From assembly GCA_023231475.1 (NCBI GenBank), contig JALJEE010001455.1:1-64000 (forward strand): a stretch of 64,000 nt of DNA, in the 5' to 3' direction. This DNA is from Seison nebaliae. Taxonomy: Eukaryota; Rotifera; Pararotatoria; Seisonacea; Seisonidae. Position 1 is the first letter of the stretch. Every line of letters begins with the position of its first letter. Shown in pieces: positions 1-12,538 of this stretch. The position numbers were made by a program, and so were the translations under genes. The notes under the pieces are model-generated. The model was given only the letters and a program-made list of their open reading frames with translations. It ran no database searches and was not told where the DNA came from.

Positions 1-432
1 GAATTGGTTGATGAGAACAACACCTCGAAATTCTGGTCTTTAATGAGAAGAAAAGAACGTAATACTTCGGCTATTGGAATTGAAGAATTCAAAGAATTTT
101 TTCAATCTTCTATGTTTGATTCTTCCTTATCTCTTCGAGTAGTTCATACTTTTCATTCACTTCATAATAGGGTTTCTGAGAATGAGGTACGTTTCGCGTT
201 ATCCCAAATGAATTTGAAGAAAACTCATGGTGAAGATGACGTGTGCTTATGTGTTGTGGAGAAATTGAAAGATTCATCATTTAAATTGATAGTTCAGTAT
301 ATCAATGACGTACTAACTGGTTCTGTCGATTACAGTAACATTCGAGAGTTCTCGATCACTCCAATATATAAAGGACATGGAGTCCATGTCATGGACATTG
401 AAATTCAAATTGTTTGTCTGTTATTGATGTGA
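1..432 (+). mobile_element. LINE-type reverse transcriptase fragment (N-terminal part)
   Basis: An open frame enters from the left edge and runs to a stop at 430-432. The product looks like the linker and first part of a non-LTR reverse transcriptase. It has a KFWSLMR-type start, a stretch ending in MNLKKTHGEDDV (compare the common K-A-x-G-x-D-G motif) and then FSITPIYKG, typical of the region before the catalytic palm. Similarity stops after about 380, where the frame becomes unrelated. There is no ATG at the left end, so this is an interior piece and not a gene. It resembles the RT relics at 21.9 kb and 62.6 kb in style. Confidence 0.6.
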
Positions 433-564
433 CTTTTATGGTTTACCAGTTTCTATCTCGAATACCGATAAGTCATTACGTTGCCTTGATCGTACATATA
501 ATTGACCAATTCGGATGATGCTCGGTTGTCATAGGCCTTTCAATATAGCATTTATGTTCACGAT

Positions 565-860
565 TTGCCAATTGACTCCTTTGGCATTACTCTAGGTGCA
601 GAGGTATTAGGTATTAGAACGAATAAACCCAGTTCGAATAAAACTACCCATTCTTATACATTCCAACCAACAATTGCAATGAATGGAATTGTTTTTCCAA
701 AAATCTTCCTAATTTTGCAGGAACCTTTTGGCAACTGGGTCCTCGGGTAATAAAATCGTTAAAAGTGCGGTTCAATATTTATGTGAGAATTTGGCCGTCA
801 ACGAGACAAACCAGAATAACGGTTTCAGTACCACCCTTGAAACGGACCCTCACAAAGAGA
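565..860 (+). mobile_element. Decayed DDE transposase fragment
   Basis: The frame from 565 reads THSYTFQPTIAMNGIVFPK and then LILQEPFG, a pattern I associate with the catalytic region of DDE-type invertebrate transposases. Just after EPFG the conserved continuation (LGPRVIKSLKVRFNIYV) is found in a different + frame, so a frameshift near 735 breaks it. The copy is short, frameshifted and lacks both ends. The exact superfamily is uncertain. It lies directly upstream of a hAT transposase tail and may have been interrupted by it or sit next to it by chance. Confidence 0.45.
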
Positions 861-869
861 GGAAGTTCC

Positions 870-1101
870 AATTCTGGAATGCGCCTATTACTGTAAAAAT
901 TTGCATAAACTTTTTGAAGTTATGCAAGTTTATTCGACAAGTTCTTTGAAATGCGAACAGATATTTTCTTTGGCTTCTAATATTTTTTGGAAAAACAGGC
1001 AGTGTTTCAACGATAATAATTTATCGGTGTTAACTTTTCTGCACTCTAATAAAGATATTGTGATAAAGAATTGGCGAAAATATGTACAACATAGACAATA
1101 A
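870..1101 (+). mobile_element. hAT transposase C-terminal dimerisation region (remnant)
   Basis: The frame ending at 1101 reads VYSTSSLKCEQIFSLASNIF, then a Arg/Asn-rich segment and LSVLTFLHSN. This is the hAT C-terminal dimerisation signature (S-T-S..CER-x-FS-x-A-x-x-I...N...L..L..N). Only about 75 residues survive. The segment before about 890 needs a frame change. The stop at 1099-1101 is the normal position for the end of a hAT transposase, so this is probably the true 3' end of the old coding region, with the element's terminus further right. Confidence 0.65.
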
Positions 1102-1366
1102 TTTCTTTTTAATTCGTTTTTTTTATAACTTTTTTTAACATTAAATTTAAACCTATTTTTTTTTTACAAAATTACTGAATTATAAGAAAAAAAAAAGAAT
1201 TTAAATACAAATGAAATCAAACCATCTTGTAACCCTAAAAAAATAGACCTTAAACATGTATAACTTCATACTACAATATTAGATTAATGTCGAAAATTAT
1301 ACACCTTTTACATAAAATTTAAAGTTATTTTCAATCAAATATCTTCAGCTGAAGTTGAGAAGGATC

Positions 1367-1535
1367 GACTCCAAACGACGTGTTGGATCGATCCTAAGTA
1401 TGACTGTGGCTCGTACTTAGGATCGATCGAATGTATATATAGGAGTCGTTTGGAGTCTGGATTTTTTTTCCAAAATCTATTGAATGATCGATCCTTATCA
1501 TTTAAGGATCATGGATCATTCCCCCAGCCCTAACT
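1367..1535 (+). repeat. Nested inverted repeat and probable hAT 3' terminus
   Basis: Positions 1367-1379 (GACTCCAAACGAC) are perfectly complementary to 1445-1457. Inside them, 1386-1400 (GATCGATCCTAAGTA) are perfectly complementary to 1414-1428, with a 13-nt loop. Together they can form a long cruciform. A third GGATC-rich stretch follows at 1484-1535. Read on the - strand it begins TAGGGCTGGGGGAATGATCC, which resembles a hAT terminal inverted repeat. The arrangement fits sub-terminal plus terminal repeats of the hAT element whose transposase tail ends at 1101. I did not find a matching left terminus. Confidence 0.6.
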
Positions 1536-1744
1536 AGGAACGGTCAAGTTTTTTTAAATTCTTATTATGTTTTATTATTAATTCCTGGGAAAATTCTTCA
1601 CATTGAGTTCTCTCTTTATCGAACTTTGTTTTCTTTAAGAATTGTCTGTCAATAATCTTCTAAATTACGTCTAATCTTAAAATGGTCATCTTTCTACTTG
1701 ACTTCCTTTCAAAAACTTACAAGTTAGTTTGTTGAATTTTAGAT

Positions 1745-2185
1745 TTAGCCTTAGATTTTGAAATGGCGTCCATTAATGCAGCAACCGAAGTATTCCAAAA
1801 CGCATCGGTCCACGGTTGCTATTTCCACTTGAAACAGAATATTAAAAAATTTATTCAAAGAAATGGACTAATAGTAAGCTACAAACAGAACATCAATGAA
1901 GCACAAGAGTGGGTAAATTTTCGGGGGAATTTGAGTTTTATCCCTCCGGACGATGTATGGGAAGTTTTCGAAAACGCGAAATACATGATTCCCGAAATAT
2001 TGAAACCATTATTCTCATATTTTGGGAAAACTTATATAGGGTCCGACATTCAGGGTAGATACAACATAAAGCTATGGAGTAACTATGAAAGAATCATCTC
2101 CAATCTACTCCTCACCAACAACTTATCGGAGGCAAATCAGATTGGCATCAGCATTTGGGGAAAACAATCCGGATATTTTCATTAG
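1745..2185 (+). mobile_element. MULE (Mutator-like) transposase fragment
   Basis: From about 1745 the frame reads LDFEMASINAATEVF, followed by GCYFHLKQNIKKFIQ, a YK..IN..QEWVNF segment, LSFIPPDDV, YFGKTYIG and finally LLTNNLSEANQ. These follow the order of the MULE transposase domain: third catalytic acid region, C-x-FH-x-Q motif, AFVPP-like motif, YF..YIG and TNN..E. The preceding DDE part is absent and the frame ends soon after TNN, so this is a truncated, dead copy. No long terminal repeats were seen. Confidence 0.75.
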
Positions 2186-3789
2186 AAGAAGTTAATTAGA
2201 AGCAGGAAAATGTACCATTAATAGCGCTCGTCAGAATACCTAATTCTTAATCGATTTTTTAAAATACACCTCAAATTAATCGTATATCCCTTCTTAACGT
2301 ATGTTTAAAATTTCATGTCAATAAAACCGAGATTCTCCATTTTATGGATAAAAGTATAAGAAACATTTTTTACATCCAGTGGAAGAATTATTTAAATTTA
2401 AAAATTATTAAAATTATTATTTAACTTATAAACTATCATGTTCTAAAACATGCATGTCAAATGTAGGGAGTAAGAAAGGTATAGATCTCTCAATAGAGAT
2501 CTCTTACAATGTCAATGTAAAAATTACAGAATAACATTATTTTTTCCTTCGTTGCTCCCAAGTTGACATACATATTCAAAAAGTAAAATAGGACAATTTA
2601 AATTCAGGTTATATTACTCATTAAACTTTTTTCAAGCTAATAATTTGAATACTCTAAATAAGGAAAAGAACTAAAATAAGACGAATAGAAAGAAGAGAAA
2701 AGGAATATTCGAGAAATCGTTTGAGATTAGTATATAACGAATTGACAACGTATTTTTCCAACAATTTTTTTTTAAAAATTTTTCTATGTAGTTTAATATT
2801 TTATTGTTCTGTATTGGATGGGTGGACAGAAATGATAAAGAATAAGATTAATACGTGTCTGTCTTCAATCTTATCTAATACATACGATATAGAATGAAAT
2901 ATTGGTGATGGTCCATCAATTCTGAAGTCTGGAATGGATGGGGAAAATGCGTTGGCAATTTGAATCATCGTAGGACTGCTTTGATGTTTTTAAGAGAGTC
3001 TGCGAACACCAGAAATGCATTGGGAAGAATTCCCAATTGACTTATGCTTCAAACATCGAATGAATTTTGGAGATCGACAATATGCATTCTGGTGATCTTA
3101 TTGTCTAGAAATAAGTAATTTCCTTAATGAGACCTCTTCTTTGGAGCTCATTAAGGAAATTAAGTTTTATGTTTACTCTCCTCAAATTCATTAGTGAGGA
3201 ATCATGGCACTGCATGATCATATTCAAGGCAAATCTCAGTGCAATATTTCCTTGATTGGAAAAGAATAAAATATGGAATTTATCAACGAATTTCTCATTT
3301 GACAATATCTCCCAATGTCTTTCATTTTTTGGCAATTTAAAACAAAAGAAAAAACGTCTTTGTAACCAAACCCTAAAAGGCGCAATTTTCGACGAAATAA
3401 CAATTCGTAGACAATTCAATATTGAGAACTAATTCAGTGAATGTACGTTTTTTTCCCATATTTTCCTCCGAGCAAATTTGATTTCTTTATTTAAATAAAT
3501 TAATTAATTAAATATGATTAAAATTCATTAACTAAAATTAACTTAAATGATCATGATAGAAATTAAATGTGATAAGAATCTGTCTAAGAGATATACATGT
3601 CATAATGATGATTAGAAATTAAAAATAATATCGGATAATTTTATTTTTTTTGTTGATGAACATTAATTGAGAAGAGAATGAATAATTAAAGGAAATTAAA
3701 ATATGTGAGAATTAAATTTTTTAAAATGATAATATTTTCGGTATATGTTTTTCGGGACGGAAGAAGGATGAATGTTTTATCTCCAAACT
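2186..3789. other. Intergenic region, no supported gene
   Basis: AT-rich sequence between the transposon relics and the 3' end of the PLD gene. It holds one open frame on the - strand (3105-3419, 104 codons) that resembles nothing I know. It also has a perfect 15-bp inverted repeat (3117-3131 with 3147-3161, 15-nt loop). The stretch 2880-3100 has fewer A/T runs than its surroundings and could be further decayed repeat. No RNA gene was recognised. Confidence 0.4.
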
Positions 3790-6700
3790 TTAAAGCCAAA
3801 CGTAATTTGGTAACATCATTTGCTTGTTGAAAATGCCATCCATTAATTTTTGTTCTTTCATGAAATATAAAGGAAATGTGACAAGATATCCACGAATATT
3901 TTCTTTCAATAATTTAATGGCATCATTATGTTCCATAGTTAATTCTTCGTTCTTTTTCAAATATTCGTTCAGATTCTTAAAATTCTTTATTTGATTATTT
4001 GGAATAGTTGAAAAGATCTAAGAAAAGAGGAAATAAATAAAATTAGAGAATTAAATAAATATTCCAATAGATAACATCATTATAAATTCGTTCGTTCTTA
4101 TCAGAAATTTCGCGAAAAAGATCGAATGTTTCCTTTTGACCTAGAATGTTTGTATTCATAATATTTTCGAGAGAACAATGATAATTGAGATGTTCTGTTA
4201 ATAATCGTTGAATTAAAGATGACGTATATCTCTCATTTTCGATAATGACAGCAATTTCTGAATCACGAGAACCGAGCATTGATCGATCGTTTATATTTGC
4301 AGATCCGATGATTGCAATATTATTATCAGCAATCATTAATTTTGAATGAACATAAATCGCCTCGGTGATCGGTCTCCCTAGTAACGTATCCCAAGTTCTC
4401 ATTCCGCAAACGATGAAATGTTGACGGAAATCGATATCATGTTTCGTTAATTGCCCAGCGATTGATGTGGGACCTTGTGAAATGGTTCGAAGTGTGTAGT
4501 CAGTGAGTAAATGAATTCCAACTGACGTTTTATCACCATAGAAACCTTTGAAACCAGGAATTAAAGGAAGAATAATATACACATAAAATGACTCATTCTT
4601 CATTCGGGCTTCAATAATCCGATCAACGATATATGAACCAATACGATTTTCGATATCATTCATGTCTTTGGTGATGGATGTGATGAAAAATTGATTTTCT
4701 ATATATAAACAACGTTTCGATTCTCGTATTGTCTGATAATAAGCGTTCAATATACTCCGTTCTGGATATTTCACTCCACATTGCCATTGAGAGACACTTC
4801 GTAAGAGGAGGACATTCTCACACAATGATGTGTCATCTAATAATTCTCGATATAGAAGAGAATTCTGTTTCCGTTTCGATTCTTCTTCTTTCGATATGTT
4901 CCAATTCATTAAAATATTACTGTTGATTGATGTTGTCGTTAATCGATGAGGTGATTGAAAAGGAATATTCAAATCATCATTATCCATATCAATATTGAAA
5001 GAATTGTTATTGGAAGAAGAAAGTCGATGAGAATTACTCGTTTGTTGGTTGGCGGAATGATTGACAAATGTATCGTCTTTTCCATTCGGCCATAATAATT
5101 TGTATCGCTTCGAAAGTTTATATTTATATTTTCCATTCGTTTTCAAATGAACCGCATAATTCCATCGTTGAATGAAATGTTTAGCACAATCTTTCGCCAC
5201 TTCTCCAATGACCATTGTGGCAATATCATGCCATGGTGTTCTCGCTTGTCGAGTTCGATCTAATTCATCAACGAATGGTTTATCGAAATTCTTCAATTTC
5301 GATTTATACGTATTGAAATAATCTTTTCCCAAAAACATTTTTGCGTCACCTATCATTGTTCGAAGATATTGCCAATTACCTTCAGATGACGATTCTTCTT
5401 TTATCACTTTCTGCTTCATATGAGGAATATCATTGGGATTCAATTCATTGGAACTAAATCGAAATGTATAATTTCTGGATGAATCCGATCGTGATGGTAT
5501 GGGTGATGAATGAATTTCAGAATTATTTGTAATATTCTCCATCAATCCTCCACCATCACCCATTCCATTCAAAGTTACAGTTGACGACAATGAAGTCTGT
5601 TGTAACGGTACTTCCAATAGACCATCGTTCGAATCATGATTCTTCAACATTTGATATGAATCCTGTGAATGTTTTCGGAATTTGTCCGCTAAATTAAACG
5701 ATGAAATTGACAAACTTAAAGTCTTCGATTTTTGAGGTGTCGTCGTCGTCGTCGTCGTCGTCGTTTCGTGGAGAGTGGACAAATTCTTCTTGAACGTTTC
5801 ACTCAAATAATTACAAAATTGTTTTGCTACATTTGAATTGTTCATTGTTTGACATCTCTTATCATCGGTTAATGCTCGTTCTGAATAAAATAATCGACAT
5901 CGTTCATCAATATTATTTCCTAAAGAATTATGAGTTGTTACACTACCCACATCCACCAACGTATGTTGTTTCGTATCCCACCGACCGAATGCTAAATCGA
6001 TTCCTCCGATAAATGCAATCTTCTGATCAATCACCACAATCTTTTCATGTGCAGCCCAAAATAGAACGGCATTCGTTGAAACATGATCGGGCATGCGAAT
6101 AACTCGAATATTCTCATGTAACATTTCCAACAATTGTTTCGTTTGTATCGAATTGATATCGAACATAACATCAACTTCTTTATAAATGAGAATGTAAATT
6201 TTTACGTTCGACTCTTTTGCACGTCGTTTTAAAATTTCATCTAAACGGTTATAATTACCATGAATAGCAGGACGTTGGAGGAAGATTTGTGGGGAGAGAA
6301 ACCATCCCCCAATAAAAATTTCTCTTTCAGCTAATTCGAATGCAATTGCCAATTGTTTCATATACTCATTCCCATCCACCAACCACTTACATCGAATATT
6401 TTCTCGTTTAGGGACAAAAGATTGGATGTCATAAAACGCTGTACTTCCATTCAGATGGTTATGGATCTCGTTTGTAATTTTGATTGTGTTGATATTGACA
6501 GTAGGTGTTGGTCGTTCACATGGCCATTTCGTATAATTGAATGAATGAGAATTTACCGATTTATAATAAACATTCTGTCTCAGAAATTGTAGCCATTCTT
6601 GTTTCTCATATAAATTGAAAGTTTTAAAGAAAATTTTCTGTTGTCCATTCGATATAATTGAAAATGTGGTTGAATTAGAATTATTATCGGATAATTCATC

Positions 6701-7723
6701 CGCTCGAAATGACTGATCGAAGAACATGATCATTTGTAAATGATATTTCACCGGATGCGTATAAGCAATGAAGTCGTCAGTTATAATTAACCATTTCTTA
6801 TGATAATGAGAAATGTGATGACATCGATTGAAATGTTTACATAATCCATATCGTTTCAATACTAATCCCTCTTTCCAAAGGCGATGATATTGGTATTGTC
6901 GAGGGATGAATGTGAGAGGAGTTATATCGAAAAAATTGAGAATTTCATTCGAAGGAAAATCCATTTTAAGTAATCGATTTAAAATCATTTCTATTTCATC
7001 GATATGTGAAGTAGTGGGATGTGAGAGTACCATATGTACGCACGTATGAATATTAAGTAATTGTCTACTATCACGTTCGTTGCGATTTGCAGGAGCCAAT
7101 TGATGAATGGACGACTTCATCTGATTGAACATCAAATGTCTCAATAATTTGAAGAATTTTGACATTTTCTTTATAACTCTCCATGTTCGTTCACCAATCG
7201 TTACTTCCATTAATCTACATGTAATTCACCACCACCACCACCACCACCAAATAAAAGTTATTAAAAGTTATAATAGAAAAATAATTTTTTATTGATTATT
7301 ATTTGTGTCTATATATTTATAATTATCTACATTATTTTTTCTCGAAAATTTTTGTATGATTTCTAATTCTAATTTTATTTCAAAAATTTTTTATCTACAA
7401 CTTCTATTTGTCTTCGATGAGCAATTGAATAAATGGGTGTTAAATAAAAATAATTATTCTCAATTCATAAATGAGTGATGATAGAAAGTTAATCGGATAA
7501 TTTAATAAAGAAATTTGAAGGAATTGATCAAGAGAGAAAAAAAGACAGAAGGAATTAATTGAAGTCATGAAATTTGATTAATGAAGAAATAGATAGAAGA
7601 AACTTAACTAAACATTAGATTGGCAGATTTACGTTTCCAAGGTAAATTAGTCCATTTGATGATTCGGCATCGTCGTAATGTGGAAGGTAATTGAATATGA
7701 TGATGAATAATTGAGCTGTTCAT
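3790..7723 (-). CDS. Phospholipase D (PLD1/2 type)
   Basis: Hydrolyses phosphatidylcholine to phosphatidic acid and choline at membranes. Three exons join in frame: 7614-7723, 4076-7214 and 3790-4017, giving 1158 residues (human PLD1 is 1074). Order: PX-like region (residues about 15-70), PH-like region around residues 140-250, HKD motif 1 (HEKIVVID, near residue 425), HKD motif 2 (HSKLMIADNN, near 990), and a C-terminus ending LPNYVWL that parallels the family's conserved EVWT-type end. The first exon is supported by SANLI joining LMEVTIGERTW, which matches the PX strand of PLD1. The linker between the HKD motifs is longer than in PLD1 and rich in Ser, Asn and Thr, with a poly-Thr run coded at about 5739-5766. 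The ATG at 7721-7723 is the best start seen, but a further 5' exon cannot be excluded. It is divergent from cullin-1. Confidence 0.93.
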
Positions 7724-8858
7724 AATTGATTTGAGAGAGTGTGGAGGAATGAATAAATTGAATAAAAACAAATGAAGAAATGAGCAAAAATTTATTTCCT
7801 TTCTGAATTAGTGGAAGTAGTTGCGCAATGACTAAACATTTGATCGTACATAAACTGTTATTATATGACTAATAATGAAAAAAATTGAAATCGAAGAAGG
7901 ATACCAAAAATTTTTGTTCTATTGATTTTCCTCATTTAATTCGTGTTTTATATTTAGTCACCATACAAATCTTTAAAGGTGAAAGGAAATTGAGCTGAAG
8001 CAAAATTAAGCGAGAGCACAACACCTAGAAATGTATTTCCATCCGACCATTAATTAGTAACCAAGGTAAGGTCGTTCCTTCTTTCTCTTTCACCCTCTCA
8101 TTACTGTCTTTCCCACAAAAGTCGAATGTTAAGCTTAATTAATTCGGCACTCCTATCCATCCAATTTCCTACTCTCCAACCCACAATGGAATTAATGTAG
8201 AAACAATTAATTATTTCTAACTTTTAGCTGATGTTGAATGTGAAATGATTAGAAGAAAATGGAAACAACAAAATTTTGTTTTTCCTGATGTTCTCATTTC
8301 GATAATTCGGATGAAAAAGAATAATAATAATAATAATAATAATAATTTTTGTTATTATCTCAATTCATTTTTCCCCTCTACTTTCCATTATTATTAGCGG
8401 GAGGAGAAAATATGTTTCGTGTGAAATTGTATTGATCGTCTTACAATGTCCGCCTCTACCACTACCACGACTTACTGTTCTCGATTGATAAATGTGAAAT
8501 TCTAATTAGATTTAAGTGAAAATCATTCATTAAACTAAAAGTCTTTTTATGAGAATCATTTTAAATTTATTTAATGGTTTCTTTATTGAATGATGATGAT
8601 GAAATTTCTTTAAATTATTTATCGAATTTGAATTAATGATAAAAGAAAATAAATTATAATTTTTTCATAATTTTTTCCAAATATTTCATGGAGAATAATT
8701 TGTTTCTTCAATTTTTATTTTATTTTAGTTGAAAATATAAAAAATATTCTTCAATCTTAAACAAGAGAGAAAGAGAGAAAAATAGAGAGTAATAAAAATA
8801 AATTTGGATAGAATAAAAGAAATAAAGATTTCTCATAATTTTTTATTTGAGTGATTGT
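7724..8858. other. Divergent intergenic region between PLD and CUL1
   Basis: About 1.1 kb separates two genes transcribed away from each other, so it should hold both promoters. It contains an AAT microsatellite at about 8322-8348 and a purine-rich stretch (gagagaaagagag-like, 8763-8790) upstream of the cullin start. No clear TATA box or open frame stands out. Confidence 0.4.
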
Positions 8859-11800
8859 ATGGCATCGACAAGTACGGCACAATTGAAAACGAACGAGAGT
8901 TTCGTTCATCGAACTGAATCGGAAACGTGGCAAGATGTGAAGAGAGGAATAAATGATGTATTTTCCGGTCGTGGAATAACAGCGAATCGTTACATGGAAT
9001 TATATACGATTATTTATTATCATTGTACGGTGCATCAGAATGAGAATAAATATTTGGATGATGCTATGAATGGATATGCGTCAAATTCGACGATTCCTAG
9101 TCGAACGAAAAATGTGACGATTGTTGGAGGTGAAGATTTGTATATTCGAATAAAAATTTATTTCGAACATCGTTGTAAAGAGATTTATCAAAAGACGACT
9201 GATATTATTGGAAACGATGAATTACTTCTCACTTATTATAATGAATGTTGGAGAAATTATTTAGATCATACAAGTGTGGTTAGTGGTTTCTCATCATATG
9301 TCTCCAAACATTATGTGGAGAAAGAGGAAGAAAGACAACAACGAAATAGTCTTCATCCATTCAATTATTTGTCATTATTGATTTGGGCGGAGAATATTCT
9401 TCAACCACTTCATGAACGATTGACGAATGCTTGTCTTAAACTCATCAAAGATTATCGACAAGGTGAAAAAGATGAACAAGTTCTTCAAATCGTCGGTATT
9501 ACCATTCTCTCTTACATCAAATTAGATATGGCAGAAAAACATAATCGAATGGAAGCGATTAAAATGATCGAATCATTTCAAACTGAAAAAAGAAAATTCA
9601 ATACGACTTTCGAAGATGATGAAGAAATTATTGATTTTAATCAATTATTCGAATATAGTCGAGATATTGTTGGGAAGGGAAGATTGAATTATTTGAAAAT
9701 GGATCTCGATAAATTAAAATTAACTAATTATCATACATATTTCGAACAAGCATATATGAAAGAATTGGTGGAATTTTATAAGACGGAAGCAACTTATTTA
9801 TTGACGATGAATCCGGTAAGAGAATATCTTATTCGAGTGGAGGATAGATTGACACAAGAGATGAAAATTGCTGCACAAATCCTTCATCATTCCACTGGTA
9901 TCGAAGTGAAGAAGAAAACATTATCGATTTTGATTGAGAAAGAACATGAGACGATGAAATCAGAATTTATTCATTTTCTCGAAAATTCTCAATGTGCTGA
10001 TTTGAGACGTATGACACTTCTCATTTCTGAAATACCTTCACTTATGAGACAATTATATATTTTGATGAAAGAACATATCGATTATGAAGGGAAACAATGT
10101 CTCAGTGAATTGATGAAAACAGATAGTGGAGTTAATTATTTTTTAAATTTTATTTTATTTTATTTTATTTTATTTTATTTCTCCATATAATTTCAAATAG
10201 GATGCTATCGTTTATATTGAGAAGATATTAGCCATTCATGCCAAATATATGAATATCATTCAAACGGCATTTGATAATCAAGCAGAATTTTTGAAAGCAC
10301 TTGACATCGCTTTCAACGAATTTGTCAACTTTTCTGAAAGACACGAACTTAATAAGATGAGTGGATTGACAAGATCACCAGAGAATTTAGCGAAATTTTG
10401 TGATAATTATTTGAAAAAGTTTCATCTTTTTTTTATGAATTTTTTATTTTATTAATTATTTTCATATAGAGGAGCATTGCAACCTGTTAATTCGACAGAT
10501 AATCTCCAAGAAACTTTATCGAATGTGATGACCATTTTCACTTATCTCAAACAACGAGACATTTTCATGAGTACGTATATGAAAGCGATGGAGAAACGAC
10601 TGATTTTCGGACAAACGATTTGGGATGATGCCGAAGAAGAATTCATTAAACGTCTCAAAGTTATTAATTTTTCTTTCCGATTTCTTTCCAAATTCTCTTC
10701 CAATTCTTCACAGGAGACATGCGGTTTCGAATATACACAAAAGATTGCACGAATGCTCAATGATAAGAAGACGAGTGAAACACTTGATGTCGATTTCAAA
10801 AAAGAACATCGCAAAGATCTTCCAAGTATTATATTACTTAGTTTCATCGTAGTTCTACTACATCTATTCGTCCAATCTTAGTTCCCAATTTCATGTGCTA
10901 TGTTCTCTCTAGTAATTCCTGGTCATTACAATTGACACATGAATTCCAAATTCCTGATGACGTTCGTCTCTTTCTATTAATTACCACATACACCACATAC
11001 TCTACCTCAAATATTTCTTATTAAATTTTTCTTCGAAAAAACCCAAATTGTCGATTTCTTCTCCATTGGAATTTCAGTTACAAAAGTGTGTTGGATTGTT
11101 TGAGAATTTTTATCTGAAGAAGAAGAATGGAAGAAAACTTGTTTGGCTCTACAATTTCTCCAAAGGAGAAATCGTGGCGAATTGTTTCAAAAACAAAAAT
11201 ATTTTACATGTTCCACTTCATTTCTATTTCATCTTCAACTCACTCTTTTTTTCTCTCTCTCTCTCTCTTTCTTTTTAGGCGTATACTTATCAAATTTCAA
11301 TTCTTTATTTATATAACAAAAATACCGTTTATACATTTGACGAGATAAAGAATGAGATCAAAATGGGTGATGTTTAAATATTTCCATTTCATAATTCTTC
11401 CAAATATCTTTTTTTGTCTTTTCAAGGATCTTCTTACACAGGCATTGGATCAATTGACCAAATGTAAAATTCTTCGATCGTGTCAAACCCAATCGGGTAC
11501 TCAATATCATTTGAATACCGATTTTAAAACGTTTATTATTTTTCATTCATTCATTCTTCTCTCCATTTCACTTCATCTCATTTTAGGAAGAAGATCAAAA
11601 TGAATATTATGATGCAATTGAAGAACGAGAGTAAGAACGAAGTGGAAAATCAAACGAAAAGTTTAGAAAATGATCGGAAACATTTAGTTCAAGTTATTCT
11701 TATATACTAATTTGTTTATAGGAAATTTTCTCTCATCTTCTTTCAGGCAACAATCGTTCGAATAATGAAAGCGAAGAAACGATTCAGTCAAGATGAACTC

Positions 11801-11997
11801 ATCAATTACATCAACAATCAAGTCACACTAACATTCCAAGCTAATACGTCATTAATTATTGTTAATTTCATTTTTCTCTATAACCAAACATTTTTTCCAA
11901 TCAAATCTTTTTCTAGAAATGTATTGAAATATTAATTGATAAAGAATATATGTGTCGCGATCCGACCAATGCGCATGTATTCCTTTACATCGCTTAA
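8859..11997 (+). CDS. CUL1: Cullin-1, scaffold of SCF ubiquitin ligases
   Basis: Bridges SKP1/F-box receptors to the RBX1-E2 module. Eleven exons join in frame: 8859-10130, 10201-10418, 10470-10659, 10714-10825, 10882-10961, 11078-11209, 11279-11371, 11427-11530, 11587-11692, 11747-11860 and 11917-11997, giving 833 residues (human CUL1 is 776). Key matches are RYMELYTIIYYHC near the N-terminus, LARYCD-like LAKFCDNYLKK, the cullin homology segment DDAEEEFIKRLK..CGFEYTQK, GRKLVWLYNFSKGEIVANCF, and the neddylation region IVRIMKAKKRF, whose Lys in IMK is the expected NEDD8 site. The C-terminal winged helix (KCIEILIDKEYM) is present; the last residues are FLYIA, where human has YSYLA. The extra length lies mainly in an acidic insert around codons 240-270. 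Introns are 50-116 nt. The start is the first ATG; the frame is open 12 nt further upstream, but without an ATG. Confidence 0.95.
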
Positions 11998-12538
11998 TGT
12001 GAGGGAATGAATGGATTGGAATATGGATCGGACATCTATCTCTATTTCACAGATTTCGACGTTAACTATTTGTGGAGTGGAATGGAGTGGGATCGGGTGG
12101 ATGGTGAGAGAGTCGGTTAAAGAATGATGAAAAAATTTTAAATTCTCTTTCAATTTCTCATAATACCTTTCTCCCATCATCCATATTATTATTATTATTA
12201 TTATAGTTTTATATTTGTCTCGTCCATTAACATTTCTCTCTTCCTCTCACTCATCCACAGCAATTTCTTTTTTATACAAAACATTTAGATATATAAAAAA
12301 AAGAAAAGAAAATTTTTTCCTTTAAAATAAATTATGTCTTTTCTACATTTTAATTTAATAAACTAATTTAAATATTATCAACTTTTCCCGTTGTCCGATA
12401 GTTTCAATAAGAAAATTATTTGGATAATTGAAATTTGGAAAAAATGAAGAAATTAACAAAAGGAAATGTGAAGAATAATTCATTTAATTTTAAGCTTCTC
12501 AATTTCTTTCTGTGATATTTATTAAATATTTAAATCCG
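11998..12538. other. Intergenic region between CUL1 and transportin
   Basis: About 540 bp between two genes on the same strand. It holds an ATT microsatellite at about 12186-12206 and A/T runs. No supported coding or RNA feature. It should contain the CUL1 poly(A) site and the promoter of the next gene. Confidence 0.4.

Noticed and set aside
5739..5766. Trinucleotide run in the PLD gene
   Set aside because: It codes an in-frame poly-Thr linker and is an ordinary microsatellite, not a separate element.
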